This document shows, in pieces, positions 1-5,611 of a DNA stretch of 12,559 bases. Both the position numbers and the translations under genes were made by a program. This DNA comes from Candidatus Omnitrophota bacterium (GTDB lineage Bacteria > Omnitrophota > Gorgyraeia > Gygaellales > Profunditerraquicolaceae), in contig JAFGET010000122.1 in the NCBI GenBank assembly GCA_016931435.1, positions 1-12,559 on the forward strand, read 5' to 3'. The notes beneath the pieces are model-generated. The model saw only the letters and a program-made list of their open reading frames with translations. It was not told where the DNA came from and did not search any database. The number at the start of each line of letters is the position of its first letter. Position 1 is the stretch's first letter.

Positions 1-818
1 ATATGGGCTTTCGGGTAAAATACGACCCTTCCATCTTCAATAAATACTGGTCCATGGCAGGCCACGATAAAGAACGGGCTGCCCAGATAAACCGCATGTT
101 TGCCGATAAAGAGGTAAAAGCTGTGTTTTGCGCCCAGGCAGGATACGGCTCTATCAGGGTGATCCCTTACCTTAATAAAAGGATAATCAGAAGAAACCCC
201 AAGATCTTTATCGGTTACAGCGATATAACCATCCTTTTATATTATTTACATAAGATCAGCCGCATGGTCGTCTTCCATGGCCCGGTCGTCTCAGAAGAGT
301 TGAGCGATATCAACAATATCAGCCTGGACTATCTGACGACCGCCATCACCCAGCCCAAGCCTTTAGGAAGCATGCAATTTTCTTCGATGCGGACATTAAA
401 ACCGGGCATTGCCAGGGGGGTTTTGGTCGGCGGCAATATGTCCATGATGATAAGCGCAATAGGCACGCCTTACGATATGAATACCGAAAATAAGATCCTT
501 TTTCTTGAAGAGATCGATGAAGACCTTGAAGTCATAGACAATTATATTATGCACCTTAAGATGGCGGGAAAATTCCGTAAAGTCAAAGGGATCGTCTTCG
601 GCAGGATGATCGATTGCTTTGACAGTTCCGAGCATAAATACAGTATCGGCGAAGTCTTACGCGACAGCTTCAAGGGGATCAATATCCCGATCATATACGG
701 CTTTCCTTCCGGCCACCGGACAAAAGAGGACATCAATATCGCTTTGCCTTTAGGCGTTTCTGTTACGCTTGATGCCGAAAGGCCCGCCTTAGTCATTAAC
801 GAAGCGGCAGTAAGGTAG
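1..818 (+). CDS. ldcA: LD-carboxypeptidase (peptidase S66), 5' end missing
   Basis: Probable muropeptide LD-carboxypeptidase, which removes the terminal D-alanine from murein tetrapeptides during cell wall recycling. About 271 residues are visible. Family members usually have some 30-40 more N-terminal residues, and the first visible ATG (position 3) falls at a point equivalent to an internal LGFRV-like segment, so the true start lies left of the window. The expected Ser-Glu-His set is visible: Ser73 in GYSD (visible numbering), Glu169 in FLEEIDE and His238 in SGHRTKED. The gene ends in TAG at 816-818. The 295-base gap and a separate promoter downstream indicate that it is not part of the hydrogenase operon. 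No convincing Rho-independent terminator follows it. Family assignment is strong; substrate is inferred from the family. Confidence 0.9.
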   Translation, partial: MGFRVKYDPSIFNKYWSMAGHDKERAAQINRMFADKEVKAVFCAQAGYGSIRVIPYLNKRIIRRNPKIFIGYSDITILLYYLHKISRMVVFHGPVVSEELSDINNISLDYLTTAITQPKPLGSMQFSSMRTLKPGIARGVLVGGNMSMMISAIGTPYDMNTENKILFLEEIDEDLEVIDNYIMHLKMAGKFRKVKGIVFGRMIDCFDSSEHKYSIGEVLRDSFKGINIPIIYGFPSGHRTKEDINIALPLGVSVTLDAERPALVINEAAVR

Positions 819-863
819 AAGAGTCCCGCCTATTGCTTGAGGGGTATATGTAAAAAGAAGGCG

Positions 864-878
864 CCTCTTGCCAAGAGG
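864..878. promoter_or_regulatory. Perfect 6-bp-arm palindrome just upstream of the promoter
   Basis: CCTCTT-GCC-AAGAGG is a perfect inverted repeat whose right edge lies 8 bases before the -35 hexamer. Its centre falls about 50 bases upstream of the predicted start of transcription, a usual place for an activator or repressor dimer. It could also be a short hairpin at the end of the carboxypeptidase transcript, but it is followed by A residues rather than T on the plus strand, so a terminator is unlikely. The binding protein is unknown. Confidence 0.4.
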
Positions 879-886
879 AAAAATGC

Positions 887-915
887 TTGACAATCCTGCC
901 TGCGTATAGTAATAT
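887..915 (+). promoter_or_regulatory. Sigma-70 type promoter of the hydrogenase operon
   Basis: A perfect -35 hexamer TTGACA (887-892) is followed after exactly 17 bases by TAATAT (910-915), one base from the TATAAT consensus. The predicted transcription start is near 921-923. This gives a leader of about 190 nt before the first operon gene at 1114. It is the only strong promoter-like pair I see, and it sits in the only long non-coding gap, so it probably drives the whole downstream operon. Confidence 0.7.
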
Positions 916-968
916 ACTGACTTCCTTTAATTTTCAGGAGTGTTTTAGGGGGCAATTCTTTATTTTAA

Positions 969-1104
969 GGTAACGAATCCCGCCTTTTTGATCCCCTTCG
1001 CAGAAATCCCTGAGGCGAAAGCCCCGGTTATGGAAGATTGCGATGGATGTGATTTCTGCTGCGGGGATGAATCCCTGAACTTTGGTCCGGGGAGATTCAA
1101 TTCC
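969..1104 (+). ncRNA. Long structured 5' leader, candidate cis-regulatory RNA
   Basis: Bases 991-996 (ATCCCC) pair with 1063-1068 (GGGGAT), and 1000-1008 (GCAGAAATC) pair perfectly with 1051-1059 (GATTTCTGC). The two helices are separated only by a symmetric 3x3 internal loop (TTC/TGC), giving 15 base pairs. Inside, 1014-1023 forms a GGC-GAAA-GCC mini-hairpin with a GNRA tetraloop. Outside, GAATC (975-979) can pair with GATTC (1094-1098), and GG (969-970) with CC (1103-1104). The element lies wholly in the leader between the promoter and the first gene. I compared it from memory with the cobalamin, TPP, FMN, SAM, ydaO, guanidine and Moco riboswitches and could not match it to any. Function is unknown; the pairing itself is directly visible. 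Confidence 0.5.
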
Positions 1105-1113
1105 AGAAAATAA
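1030..1113 (+). CDS. Possible Cys-rich leader peptide (uORF), 27 codons
   Basis: A short reading frame starts at ATG 1030 and its stop TAA (1111-1113) directly abuts the ATG of the next gene (1114), as in translationally coupled genes. The peptide contains the string CDGCDFCCG, so four of nine residues are cysteine. The same frame is open leftwards to a TAG at 946-948 but has no ATG, GTG or TTG start with a good ribosome site there. GAGG at 1012-1015 is rather far upstream to serve as Shine-Dalgarno. The frame overlaps the 3' arm of the leader stem, so it may be only an accident of a structured RNA. I do not recognise a family. It could be a leader peptide or a chance frame. Confidence 0.25.
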   Translation: MEDCDGCDFCCGDESLNFGPGRFNSRK

Positions 1114-2178
1114 ATGCCAGATTGTTATTTTATCGATTCCGATAGATTTAACGCCCTTTTCCAGCAGCTGAAAAAGGATTATAAGGTATTTTCTCCTGCC
1201 CAAAAAGAGGCCTCCGGAGAAAAACCGCAGTATTATTACGAAAAGATCCTTACCAGCCAGCCGTTTGTCTTTAACGCCTACCGTACCCAGGAGCCCTTAA
1301 AGGCCTTTTTCACTTATCCCTACGAAGAAGTCTCGGATTATTTCAGCGCGCAAGATAATATCAAAGATATCGATGAAAAAACCATGATTTTCGGCGTTAA
1401 GAATTGCGATATCGTCGGGCATAAGATACAGGATTTTGTTTTCCTTGAAGGCGTGGCGGTAGATTCCCTTTATCGCTTAAGGAGAGAAAATACGCTTTTA
1501 GTCTCAGGCGACTGCACTGATTATAAAGAGGTATGCCACTGTTTAAGCTGGAATATAATGCCTTATGCCAAAGAAGGCTTTGATCTAAACCTTGCCCCTA
1601 TAGGCGGAGGGTATTTGATCGATGTGGGTTCGAAAAAAGGCGAAGAGGCCGTGCAAAAATATAAAGGATATTTCTCTGACGCCAAAGAAAGCCAGCTTAA
1701 CGCCCGCCAGGCAAAAAGGGACGCCTTAGTCGAGCGGCTTAAGAAACACTTATTGCCGCAGGACCTGGTGCCTTTAGAGAGCGTCCAGAAGGTAGTCAAA
1801 GACGGCTATAACGCGGATACCTGGAAGCAGTTCATGCAGACCTGCGTTGAGTGCGGAGGCTGTAACCTTATCTGCGACACCTGCCATTGTTTTCTTTTAG
1901 CCGAAAAAAAAGAAGGAAACTTAAATAAAAAAGTGCGGCTGTGGGATTCTTGCCTTTACGCCAATTACGCCCGCGTGGCAGGAGGTGCCAATCCTTTAAA
2001 GGCCCGCGCCCAGCGGCTGCGCAACAGGTTTATGAAAAAATTCGATTTTTTTGTGGATAACCTTAAGATGCCTGCCTGCTGCGGATGCGGAAGATGCATT
2101 GAGGTCTGCCCGGGGAAGATCGATATCAGGGAAGTATTGAAGGATCTAGCCGTAAAAACAAGTGCAAAAAATGAATAA
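1114..2178 (+). CDS. Sulfhydrogenase beta / anaerobic sulfite reductase A-like Fe-S subunit
   Basis: A 354-residue iron-sulfur protein of the HydB/ShyB (sulfhydrogenase beta) and AsrA family. These pass electrons between an NAD(P)H-oxidising flavin subunit and a catalytic partner. The N-terminal 240 residues are the family's non-cluster domain. Two cysteine groups follow: a dense one at residues 244-259 (CVECGGC, then C254, C257, C259) and a second at 322-333 (CCGCGRCIEVCP), consistent with two [4Fe-4S] clusters. The WDSC string and the NPLKARAQRLRNR segment between them are typical of the family. An in-frame TAA lies directly before ATG 1114, so the start cannot be further upstream. No close Shine-Dalgarno is seen; GGGGAGA ends about 18 bases away. 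It overlaps the next gene. Cytoplasmic, probably docked on the hydrogenase peripheral arm (inferred). Confidence 0.85.
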   Translation: MPDCYFIDSDRFNALFQQLKKDYKVFSPAQKEASGEKPQYYYEKILTSQPFVFNAYRTQEPLKAFFTYPYEEVSDYFSAQDNIKDIDEKTMIFGVKNCDIVGHKIQDFVFLEGVAVDSLYRLRRENTLLVSGDCTDYKEVCHCLSWNIMPYAKEGFDLNLAPIGGGYLIDVGSKKGEEAVQKYKGYFSDAKESQLNARQAKRDALVERLKKHLLPQDLVPLESVQKVVKDGYNADTWKQFMQTCVECGGCNLICDTCHCFLLAEKKEGNLNKKVRLWDSCLYANYARVAGGANPLKARAQRLRNRFMKKFDFFVDNLKMPACCGCGRCIEVCPGKIDIREVLKDLAVKTSAKNE

Positions 2179-2986
2179 TATTTACCGGCCAATAGAGGCG
2201 ACATTAGAAGACGTGATCACCGAAAGCCCCAATATCAAGACTTTCGTATTGAGCCTTAAAGAGCCTTTTGAATTCAGGACCGGCCAGTTTATTGAATTGA
2301 CCCTCCCCGGGATAGGAGAAGCTCCTTTTACCCCTTCCTCCGACCCTAACATCAAAGATAAGATCGACGTTACTATTATGAGCGTGGGCAAAGTCACTTC
2401 CATATTGCACAATAGCCACAAGGGCATATCTTTGGGGGTGCGCGGGCCATACGGCAAAGGTTATCCTCTGGATAAATTCGAAGGCAAAGATATCCTGATC
2501 GTCGGAGGAGGCGTTGGCCTGGCGCCGTTACGCTCTTTATTGTTCAGCCTGTTCGCCCAGATAGATAAATACAATAAGGTAGTCCTGCGTTACGGGGCGC
2601 GCACCGGAGGCGACATCATATATAAGGATGCTATCGCGCAGTGGGGCAAGAAAAAGAAAGTAGATGTAGTCACTACCGTTGACGTGGGGGATCCCCAATG
2701 GAAGGGTAATGTGGGGCTGGTGACTACTATTTTAAAAGACCTTCCGGTAGACCTTAAGAAGGCGGTTGCTATTGTCTGCGGCCCGCCGATCATGATGAAG
2801 TTTGTTACCTTAAAACTTTTGGACTTAGGCTTTAAGCCGCCGGATATTTATCTTTCCATGGAGAAAAACATGTCCTGCGGACTCGGTAAATGCGGGCATT
2901 GCAGGCTGGGGTCATATTACGCCTGCAAGGACGGGCCGGTATTTACTTATGAGCAAGTGAAGGATTTGCACGATATTTGGGATTAA
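2171..2986 (+). CDS. FAD/NAD(P)-binding sulfhydrogenase gamma / AsrB-like subunit
   Basis: A 271-residue ferredoxin-reductase-type protein, like sulfhydrogenase gamma, anaerobic sulfite reductase subunit B and the electron-transfer subunit of dihydroorotate dehydrogenase B. The order is: FAD-binding beta-barrel (residues about 1-100; RTGQF near 36-40 and GEAPFT near 49-54), nucleotide-binding GGGVGLAPLRS at 112-122, a CGPP string in the NAD(P) domain, and a C-terminal [2Fe-2S] site with C236, C241, C244 and C252 followed by DGPVF. It would oxidise NAD(P)H, or reduce NAD(P)+, and exchange electrons with the preceding Fe-S subunit. ATG 2171 overlaps the 3' end of that gene by 8 bases. A GTG at 2162 would add three residues and is less likely. 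Pairing of beta and gamma genes is typical of the family. Confidence 0.87.
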   Translation: MNNIYRPIEATLEDVITESPNIKTFVLSLKEPFEFRTGQFIELTLPGIGEAPFTPSSDPNIKDKIDVTIMSVGKVTSILHNSHKGISLGVRGPYGKGYPLDKFEGKDILIVGGGVGLAPLRSLLFSLFAQIDKYNKVVLRYGARTGGDIIYKDAIAQWGKKKKVDVVTTVDVGDPQWKGNVGLVTTILKDLPVDLKKAVAIVCGPPIMMKFVTLKLLDLGFKPPDIYLSMEKNMSCGLGKCGHCRLGSYYACKDGPVFTYEQVKDLHDIWD

Positions 2987-2996
2987 GGAAGTTGAA

Positions 2997-3060
2997 TGGT
3001 ATGGGTCGATAGTCTATAGTTTAAACCATAGACCATCGACTATAGACCATAGACCCGTAG
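2997..3060. repeat. Heptad-phased inverted repeat, family A copy 1
   Basis: The gap holds seven-base units of the type GTCKATA on the left and CATMGAC on the right. Arm 3005-3020 pairs with 3025-3040 across a TTAA loop at 14 of 16 positions. The only mismatches (3011/3034 and 3018/3027) are A opposite C, exactly seven bases apart. Further CATAGAC-like units continue to 3056, so the left arm can also pair one register later (3003-3019 with 3040-3056, 15 of 17). The element ends with ATAGACCCGTA (3049-3059), shared with the copy after the next gene. The origin and the family name are unknown to me. Confidence 0.75.
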
Positions 3061-3079
3061 TATAATAAGAATTCAATAT

Positions 3080-3574
3080 ATGATGCGCTTATTCGTCGAT
3101 TTAGATATCTGTAACAGTTGCAAAGAATGTAAAGCCATCTGCGATTATTTTTACCACGAGCAGAATAACGGCATAACATCGCTGCGCGAGTATGCTACTT
3201 TTGCCACTATCTGCCGCCACTGTGAAGAGGCGCCCTGCGTAAATGCCTGTTACCACCAGGCATTGGAGCGCGCGCCCGACGGGCATATTAAACGCTATAA
3301 GATGCGCTGCACCAGCTGTAAGTCTTGTTCCATAGCGTGCCCTTTTGGGATAATATTTCCGGATTTTATCCCTTACCTGGATTCTAAATGCGATTATTGC
3401 CTGGGTGAAAGCTCTAAATTGCCGTCGTGCGCCACCAGCTGCCCGCATAAGGCCATTGAAGTCAAGGAAGTGGAAGAAGACTTGGAAAAAAATATATTTT
3501 TGGTAGGCGAACACCTGGCAGTGCATACGCGCAAGTGGTCGCGGGAAGACTTACAGTTTTCTAAGAAGAAATAA
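3080..3574 (+). CDS. Four-cluster [4Fe-4S] ferredoxin protein, HycB/HydN-like
   Basis: A 164-residue polyferredoxin of the DmsB/HycB/HydN type. Its 16 cysteines fall into four groups: C11, 14, 17, 21; C45, 48, 53, 57; C77, 80, 83, 87; and C104, 107, 117, 121. That suits four [4Fe-4S] clusters. In formate hydrogenlyase HycB links a dehydrogenase to the hydrogenase. Here no formate dehydrogenase gene is visible, so the protein may link the flavin/Fe-S pair upstream, or soluble ferredoxin, to the NuoB-like subunit (inferred). No signal peptide or twin-arginine motif is seen, so it should be cytoplasmic. Translation may start at ATG 3080 or the adjacent ATG 3083; neither has a Shine-Dalgarno sequence. 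Copies of the same heptad repeat flank the gene on both sides. Confidence 0.85.
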   Translation: MMRLFVDLDICNSCKECKAICDYFYHEQNNGITSLREYATFATICRHCEEAPCVNACYHQALERAPDGHIKRYKMRCTSCKSCSIACPFGIIFPDFIPYLDSKCDYCLGESSKLPSCATSCPHKAIEVKEVEEDLEKNIFLVGEHLAVHTRKWSREDLQFSKKK

Positions 3575-3580
3575 TGATCG

Positions 3581-3655
3581 GGCCGGTAGTCGATTGTTTA
3601 TAGTCAATAGTTTGAATCCATAGGCCATCGGCCATAGGCTATAGACCCGTACAAT
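3581..3655. repeat. Heptad-phased inverted repeat, family A copy 2
   Basis: This is a second, more diverged copy of the element before the ferredoxin gene. The left half has units such as GTTTATA and GTCAATA, and the right half CATAGGC, CATCGGC, CATAGGC and TATAGAC, all in a strict seven-base phase. The arms pair imperfectly around a centre near 3611-3617, with many G-T wobbles. It ends with the same 11 bases, ATAGACCCGTA (3641-3651), as copy 1 and stops only a few bases before the ATG of the next gene. Confidence 0.7.
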
Positions 3656-3659
3656 AGAT

Positions 3660-4592
3660 ATGCTAAAACTAATCTTTAACTTCCTGATATTCCCCGGTTT
3701 CCTATTTGCCTCCTGCGTAGGATTGATCGCCGGCTGGGTAGACAGGAAGGTCACCGCGCGCATCCAATGGCGGGTAGGCCCTCCCTGGTATCAGAATTTT
3801 GTGGATATCATAAAATTATCGGGCAAAGAGATCATCGTCCCGCAGGGCGCAAAAGCTATTTTCTTGCTTTCTCCTTTTGCGGGATTATTGAGCGCGGTTT
3901 TAGCGGCCGTTATTTTAGGCAGAAGTATTTTAGTCCCTGCGCAGAGTTTTGTCGGAGACCTCATCGTCTTGTTGTATCTTTTAGTCATTCCCGCCGCGTC
4001 CTTGATCTTCGGGGCTTCAAGCTCGCGTAACCCGTTGGCTTCGGTAGGCGCCTCCAGGGAAATGAAGATGGTCTTAGGGTATGAGCTCCCGTTTATATTA
4101 GTGGCGGTGGTAGCCATTATCAAGTGCGAAGGCGCGGTAAAATTAGGGAATATCCTTTCTTACCAGATGAGTTTTACTTCAAATTTGATCTTGCCTTCGG
4201 GATGGGTTTCGCCTTCCGGCTTGATAGCCTTTAGCGTAGCTATCCTTTGCATGCAGGCAAAACTAGGGTTCGTCCCTTTTGACGCCGCGGAGGCGGAACA
4301 GGAGATCATGGGCGGGACTTTGATCGAGTATTCGGGATTACCCCTGGCAGTCTTTAAGTTGACAAAGGCGCTCTTGCTTTATACAATGCCGCTGTTGTTG
4401 ATCGTCTTATTCTGGGGCAAGGACTTGAGGCCGGCTTTTCTTATTGTAAAATACGTGAGTTTACTGGTAGTAGTGATTTTAATAAAAAATACGAATCCGC
4501 GCCTGCGTATCGACCAGGCGTTGAGGTTTTTCTGGGGGCCGATGACGGTATTGGCACTTGTAGCCGTTGTATTAGCGCTATTTGGTATTTAA
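3660..4592 (+). CDS. Hydrogenase membrane subunit, NuoH/HycD/EchB/MbhM-like
   Basis: A 310-residue integral membrane protein with about eight hydrophobic segments, the NuoH-type subunit that anchors the peripheral hydrogenase arm and starts the ion path. Landmarks are GPPWYQNFVDIIKL with KEIIVP near the N-terminus (first cytoplasmic loop), EMKMVLGYELPF in the middle, and PFDAAEAEQEI...EYSG, the glutamate-rich loop that lies next to the quinone site in complex I and next to the small subunit in hydrogenases. Length fits the HycD/EchB class. No Shine-Dalgarno precedes ATG 3660; the heptad element ends directly upstream. The NuoH, NuoB, NuoC, NuoD gene run that follows supports the assignment. 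The exact subgroup (4a, 4d, 4e or 4g) cannot be settled by eye. Confidence 0.92.
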   Translation: MLKLIFNFLIFPGFLFASCVGLIAGWVDRKVTARIQWRVGPPWYQNFVDIIKLSGKEIIVPQGAKAIFLLSPFAGLLSAVLAAVILGRSILVPAQSFVGDLIVLLYLLVIPAASLIFGASSSRNPLASVGASREMKMVLGYELPFILVAVVAIIKCEGAVKLGNILSYQMSFTSNLILPSGWVSPSGLIAFSVAILCMQAKLGFVPFDAAEAEQEIMGGTLIEYSGLPLAVFKLTKALLLYTMPLLLIVLFWGKDLRPAFLIVKYVSLLVVVILIKNTNPRLRIDQALRFFWGPMTVLALVAVVLALFGI

Positions 4593-4707
4593 TTTCAAAT
4601 GTCAAATATCAAGACCCAAATCAATCACTTAATTCTAAATATTAAATTATTTGGAATTCATTTGTCATTTGGATTTTGTCAATTGTCATTTAAATAATAC
4701 AACTAAT
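4593..4707. repeat. AT-rich heptad-phased quasi-palindrome, family B
   Basis: This gap of 115 bases is AT-rich and runs in seven-base units from 4596 to 4693. Units are CAAATNN-like on the left (CAAATGT, CAAATAT, CAAATCA) and CATTTNN-like on the right (CATTTGT, CATTTGG, CAATTGT, CATTTAA). The two halves form an imperfect palindrome with a core stem AATTCTAAAT (4631-4640) against ATTTGGAATT (4649-4658), ten pairs including one G-T. The unit sequence differs from the repeats around the ferredoxin gene but the period is the same. An in-frame ATG at 4651 lies in this repeat and is probably not the real start of the next gene. Confidence 0.7.
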
Positions 4708-5130
4708 ATGAATATTAAACTTAAGGCATTAACTAAATCCATCTGGGTATTTCACGCTGCTTGCTCTCCGTGCAACAATTGCGATATTGAGATCCTGGAT
4801 CTTCTTACTCCCCGCCATGACATAGAGCGGCTGGGGATGACCCTGGCGGCAAGCGTGCGCCATGCCGACGCGCTTTTAGTGACCGGGATACCTAATACCA
4901 AGACTAAGGAACGCTTGAAGACTCTTTATGAACAGGCGCCTAAGCCTTGCGTAGTAGTCGCGATCGGAACATGCGCCTGCGGGAGGAATATGTTCCGCGA
5001 TTCTTATAACAGCCCGTGCAATATCGATGATATAGTCCCCGTGGATGTTTATATCCCGGGTTGCCCCCCTAAGCCGGAAGCGATGATCGCCGGGGTAGCC
5101 AAGCTTATAGAAAAGCTCAAAAGTAAATAA
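4708..5130 (+). CDS. [NiFe] hydrogenase small subunit, NuoB/EchC/MbhJ-like
   Basis: A 140-residue NuoB-family subunit that carries the proximal [4Fe-4S] cluster and passes electrons to or from the NiFe site. Seen are SPCNNCDIE (C22 and C25), GTCACG, and PGCPPKPEA near the C-terminus, the usual ligand regions of EchC, HycG and MbhJ. The short length fits group 4 enzymes, which lack the export signal and the extra cluster domain of uptake hydrogenase small subunits. I place the start at ATG 4708 because the family begins about 15-20 residues before the first cysteine pair. An in-frame ATG at 4651 would add 19 residues coded by the heptad repeat. No Shine-Dalgarno is visible. The next gene starts one base after this stop codon. 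Confidence 0.9.
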   Translation: MNIKLKALTKSIWVFHAACSPCNNCDIEILDLLTPRHDIERLGMTLAASVRHADALLVTGIPNTKTKERLKTLYEQAPKPCVVVAIGTCACGRNMFRDSYNSPCNIDDIVPVDVYIPGCPPKPEAMIAGVAKLIEKLKSK

Positions 5131-5131
5131 A

Positions 5132-5563
5132 ATGGAAAATATTTTGCAGGAATTAAAAGGAAGGTTTGCCGCTAAGGTATTAAAGGCGCAAGAGAGGTCC
5201 GCGCGCAGGGTTTATTTTGATTTTGCCGCCGCGGATATACCCGCTGTAGTAAAGTTTTTATTCAGGGATTTAAAATGCCGCTTCGTCATCGCCACCGGCA
5301 TGGATACGCCCGAGGCGCTTGAAATAATTTACCATTTTTCCCATGACGCAAGCGGAAAGATGATCAGCCTGCGCGCCTTTATCCCCGATAAGAAGAACCC
5401 TGAGATCGATTCCATTACGCCCATAATCATCGGCGCTGAATGGATAGAGCGCGAGATCTGGGAATTATTAGGCATTAATTTTAAAGGCCACCCTAATTTA
5501 AAACGCCTTCTTTTAGCCGATGAATGGCCGGAGGGCAAGTATCCATTGAGGAAAAGTTCATAG
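5132..5563 (+). CDS. Hydrogenase NuoC/EchD/MbhK-like subunit
   Basis: A 143-residue protein of the 30-kDa complex I subunit (NuoC) family. It has no cofactor of its own and helps assemble the small and large hydrogenase subunits. The C-terminal half carries the family signature: EREIWELLGINFKGHP, then LKRLLLADEWPEG and YPLRK. Length matches the free-standing EchD/MbhK form, not the NuoCD fusion. It begins one base after the small-subunit stop, so the two are likely translationally coupled. The last two serine codons and the TAG stop lie inside the left arm of the heptad hairpin that follows, so the repeat has reached or shaped the C-terminus. Confidence 0.88.
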   Translation: MENILQELKGRFAAKVLKAQERSARRVYFDFAAADIPAVVKFLFRDLKCRFVIATGMDTPEALEIIYHFSHDASGKMISLRAFIPDKKNPEIDSITPIIIGAEWIEREIWELLGINFKGHPNLKRLLLADEWPEGKYPLRKSS

Positions 5564-5611
5564 TTCAGAGTAAGATATTTTACCATGAACCATGAACCCC
5601 GAACCAACAAT
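5556..5611. repeat. Heptad-phased hairpin over stop and start codons, family C
   Basis: Arm 5556-5573 (GTTCATA, GTTCAGA, GTAA) pairs with 5580-5597 (TTAC, CATGAAC, CATGAAC) at 15 of 18 positions, with a six-base loop. CCCGAAC and CAACAAT continue the seven-base phase up to ATG 5612. The left arm includes the stop codon of the NuoC-like gene (5561-5563). The right arm includes an in-frame ATG (5585) of the large-subunit frame. The heptad sequence differs from the other gaps. Confidence 0.7.

Noticed and set aside
864..878. Rho-independent terminator for the carboxypeptidase gene
   Set aside because: The stem is followed by A residues on the plus strand, and the T tract on the minus strand is displaced and has no gene to terminate.
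934..1203. 89-codon open frame on the minus strand over the leader
   Set aside because: It lies opposite the structured leader and the start of a clear gene, resembles no known protein and has no promoter or ribosome site.
2162..2170. GTG start for the gamma-like subunit
   Set aside because: ATG 2171 lies three codons later, and family members begin close to the YRP segment.
3061..3066. TATAAT as an internal promoter before the ferredoxin gene
   Set aside because: No acceptable -35 element lies 16-18 bases upstream, and the site is only 14 bases from the start codon.
3101..3526. 141-codon open frame on the minus strand
   Set aside because: It is antisense to the four-cluster ferredoxin gene, whose sixteen ordered cysteines leave no doubt about the coding strand.
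2997..3655. CRISPR-like array
   Set aside because: Units are only seven bases, contiguous without spacers, and form inverted arms; there are no cas genes.
4651..4707. Upstream ATG extending the NuoB-like subunit by 19 residues
   Set aside because: The extension is coded by the heptad repeat and has no match to family N-termini; ATG 4708 gives the usual length.
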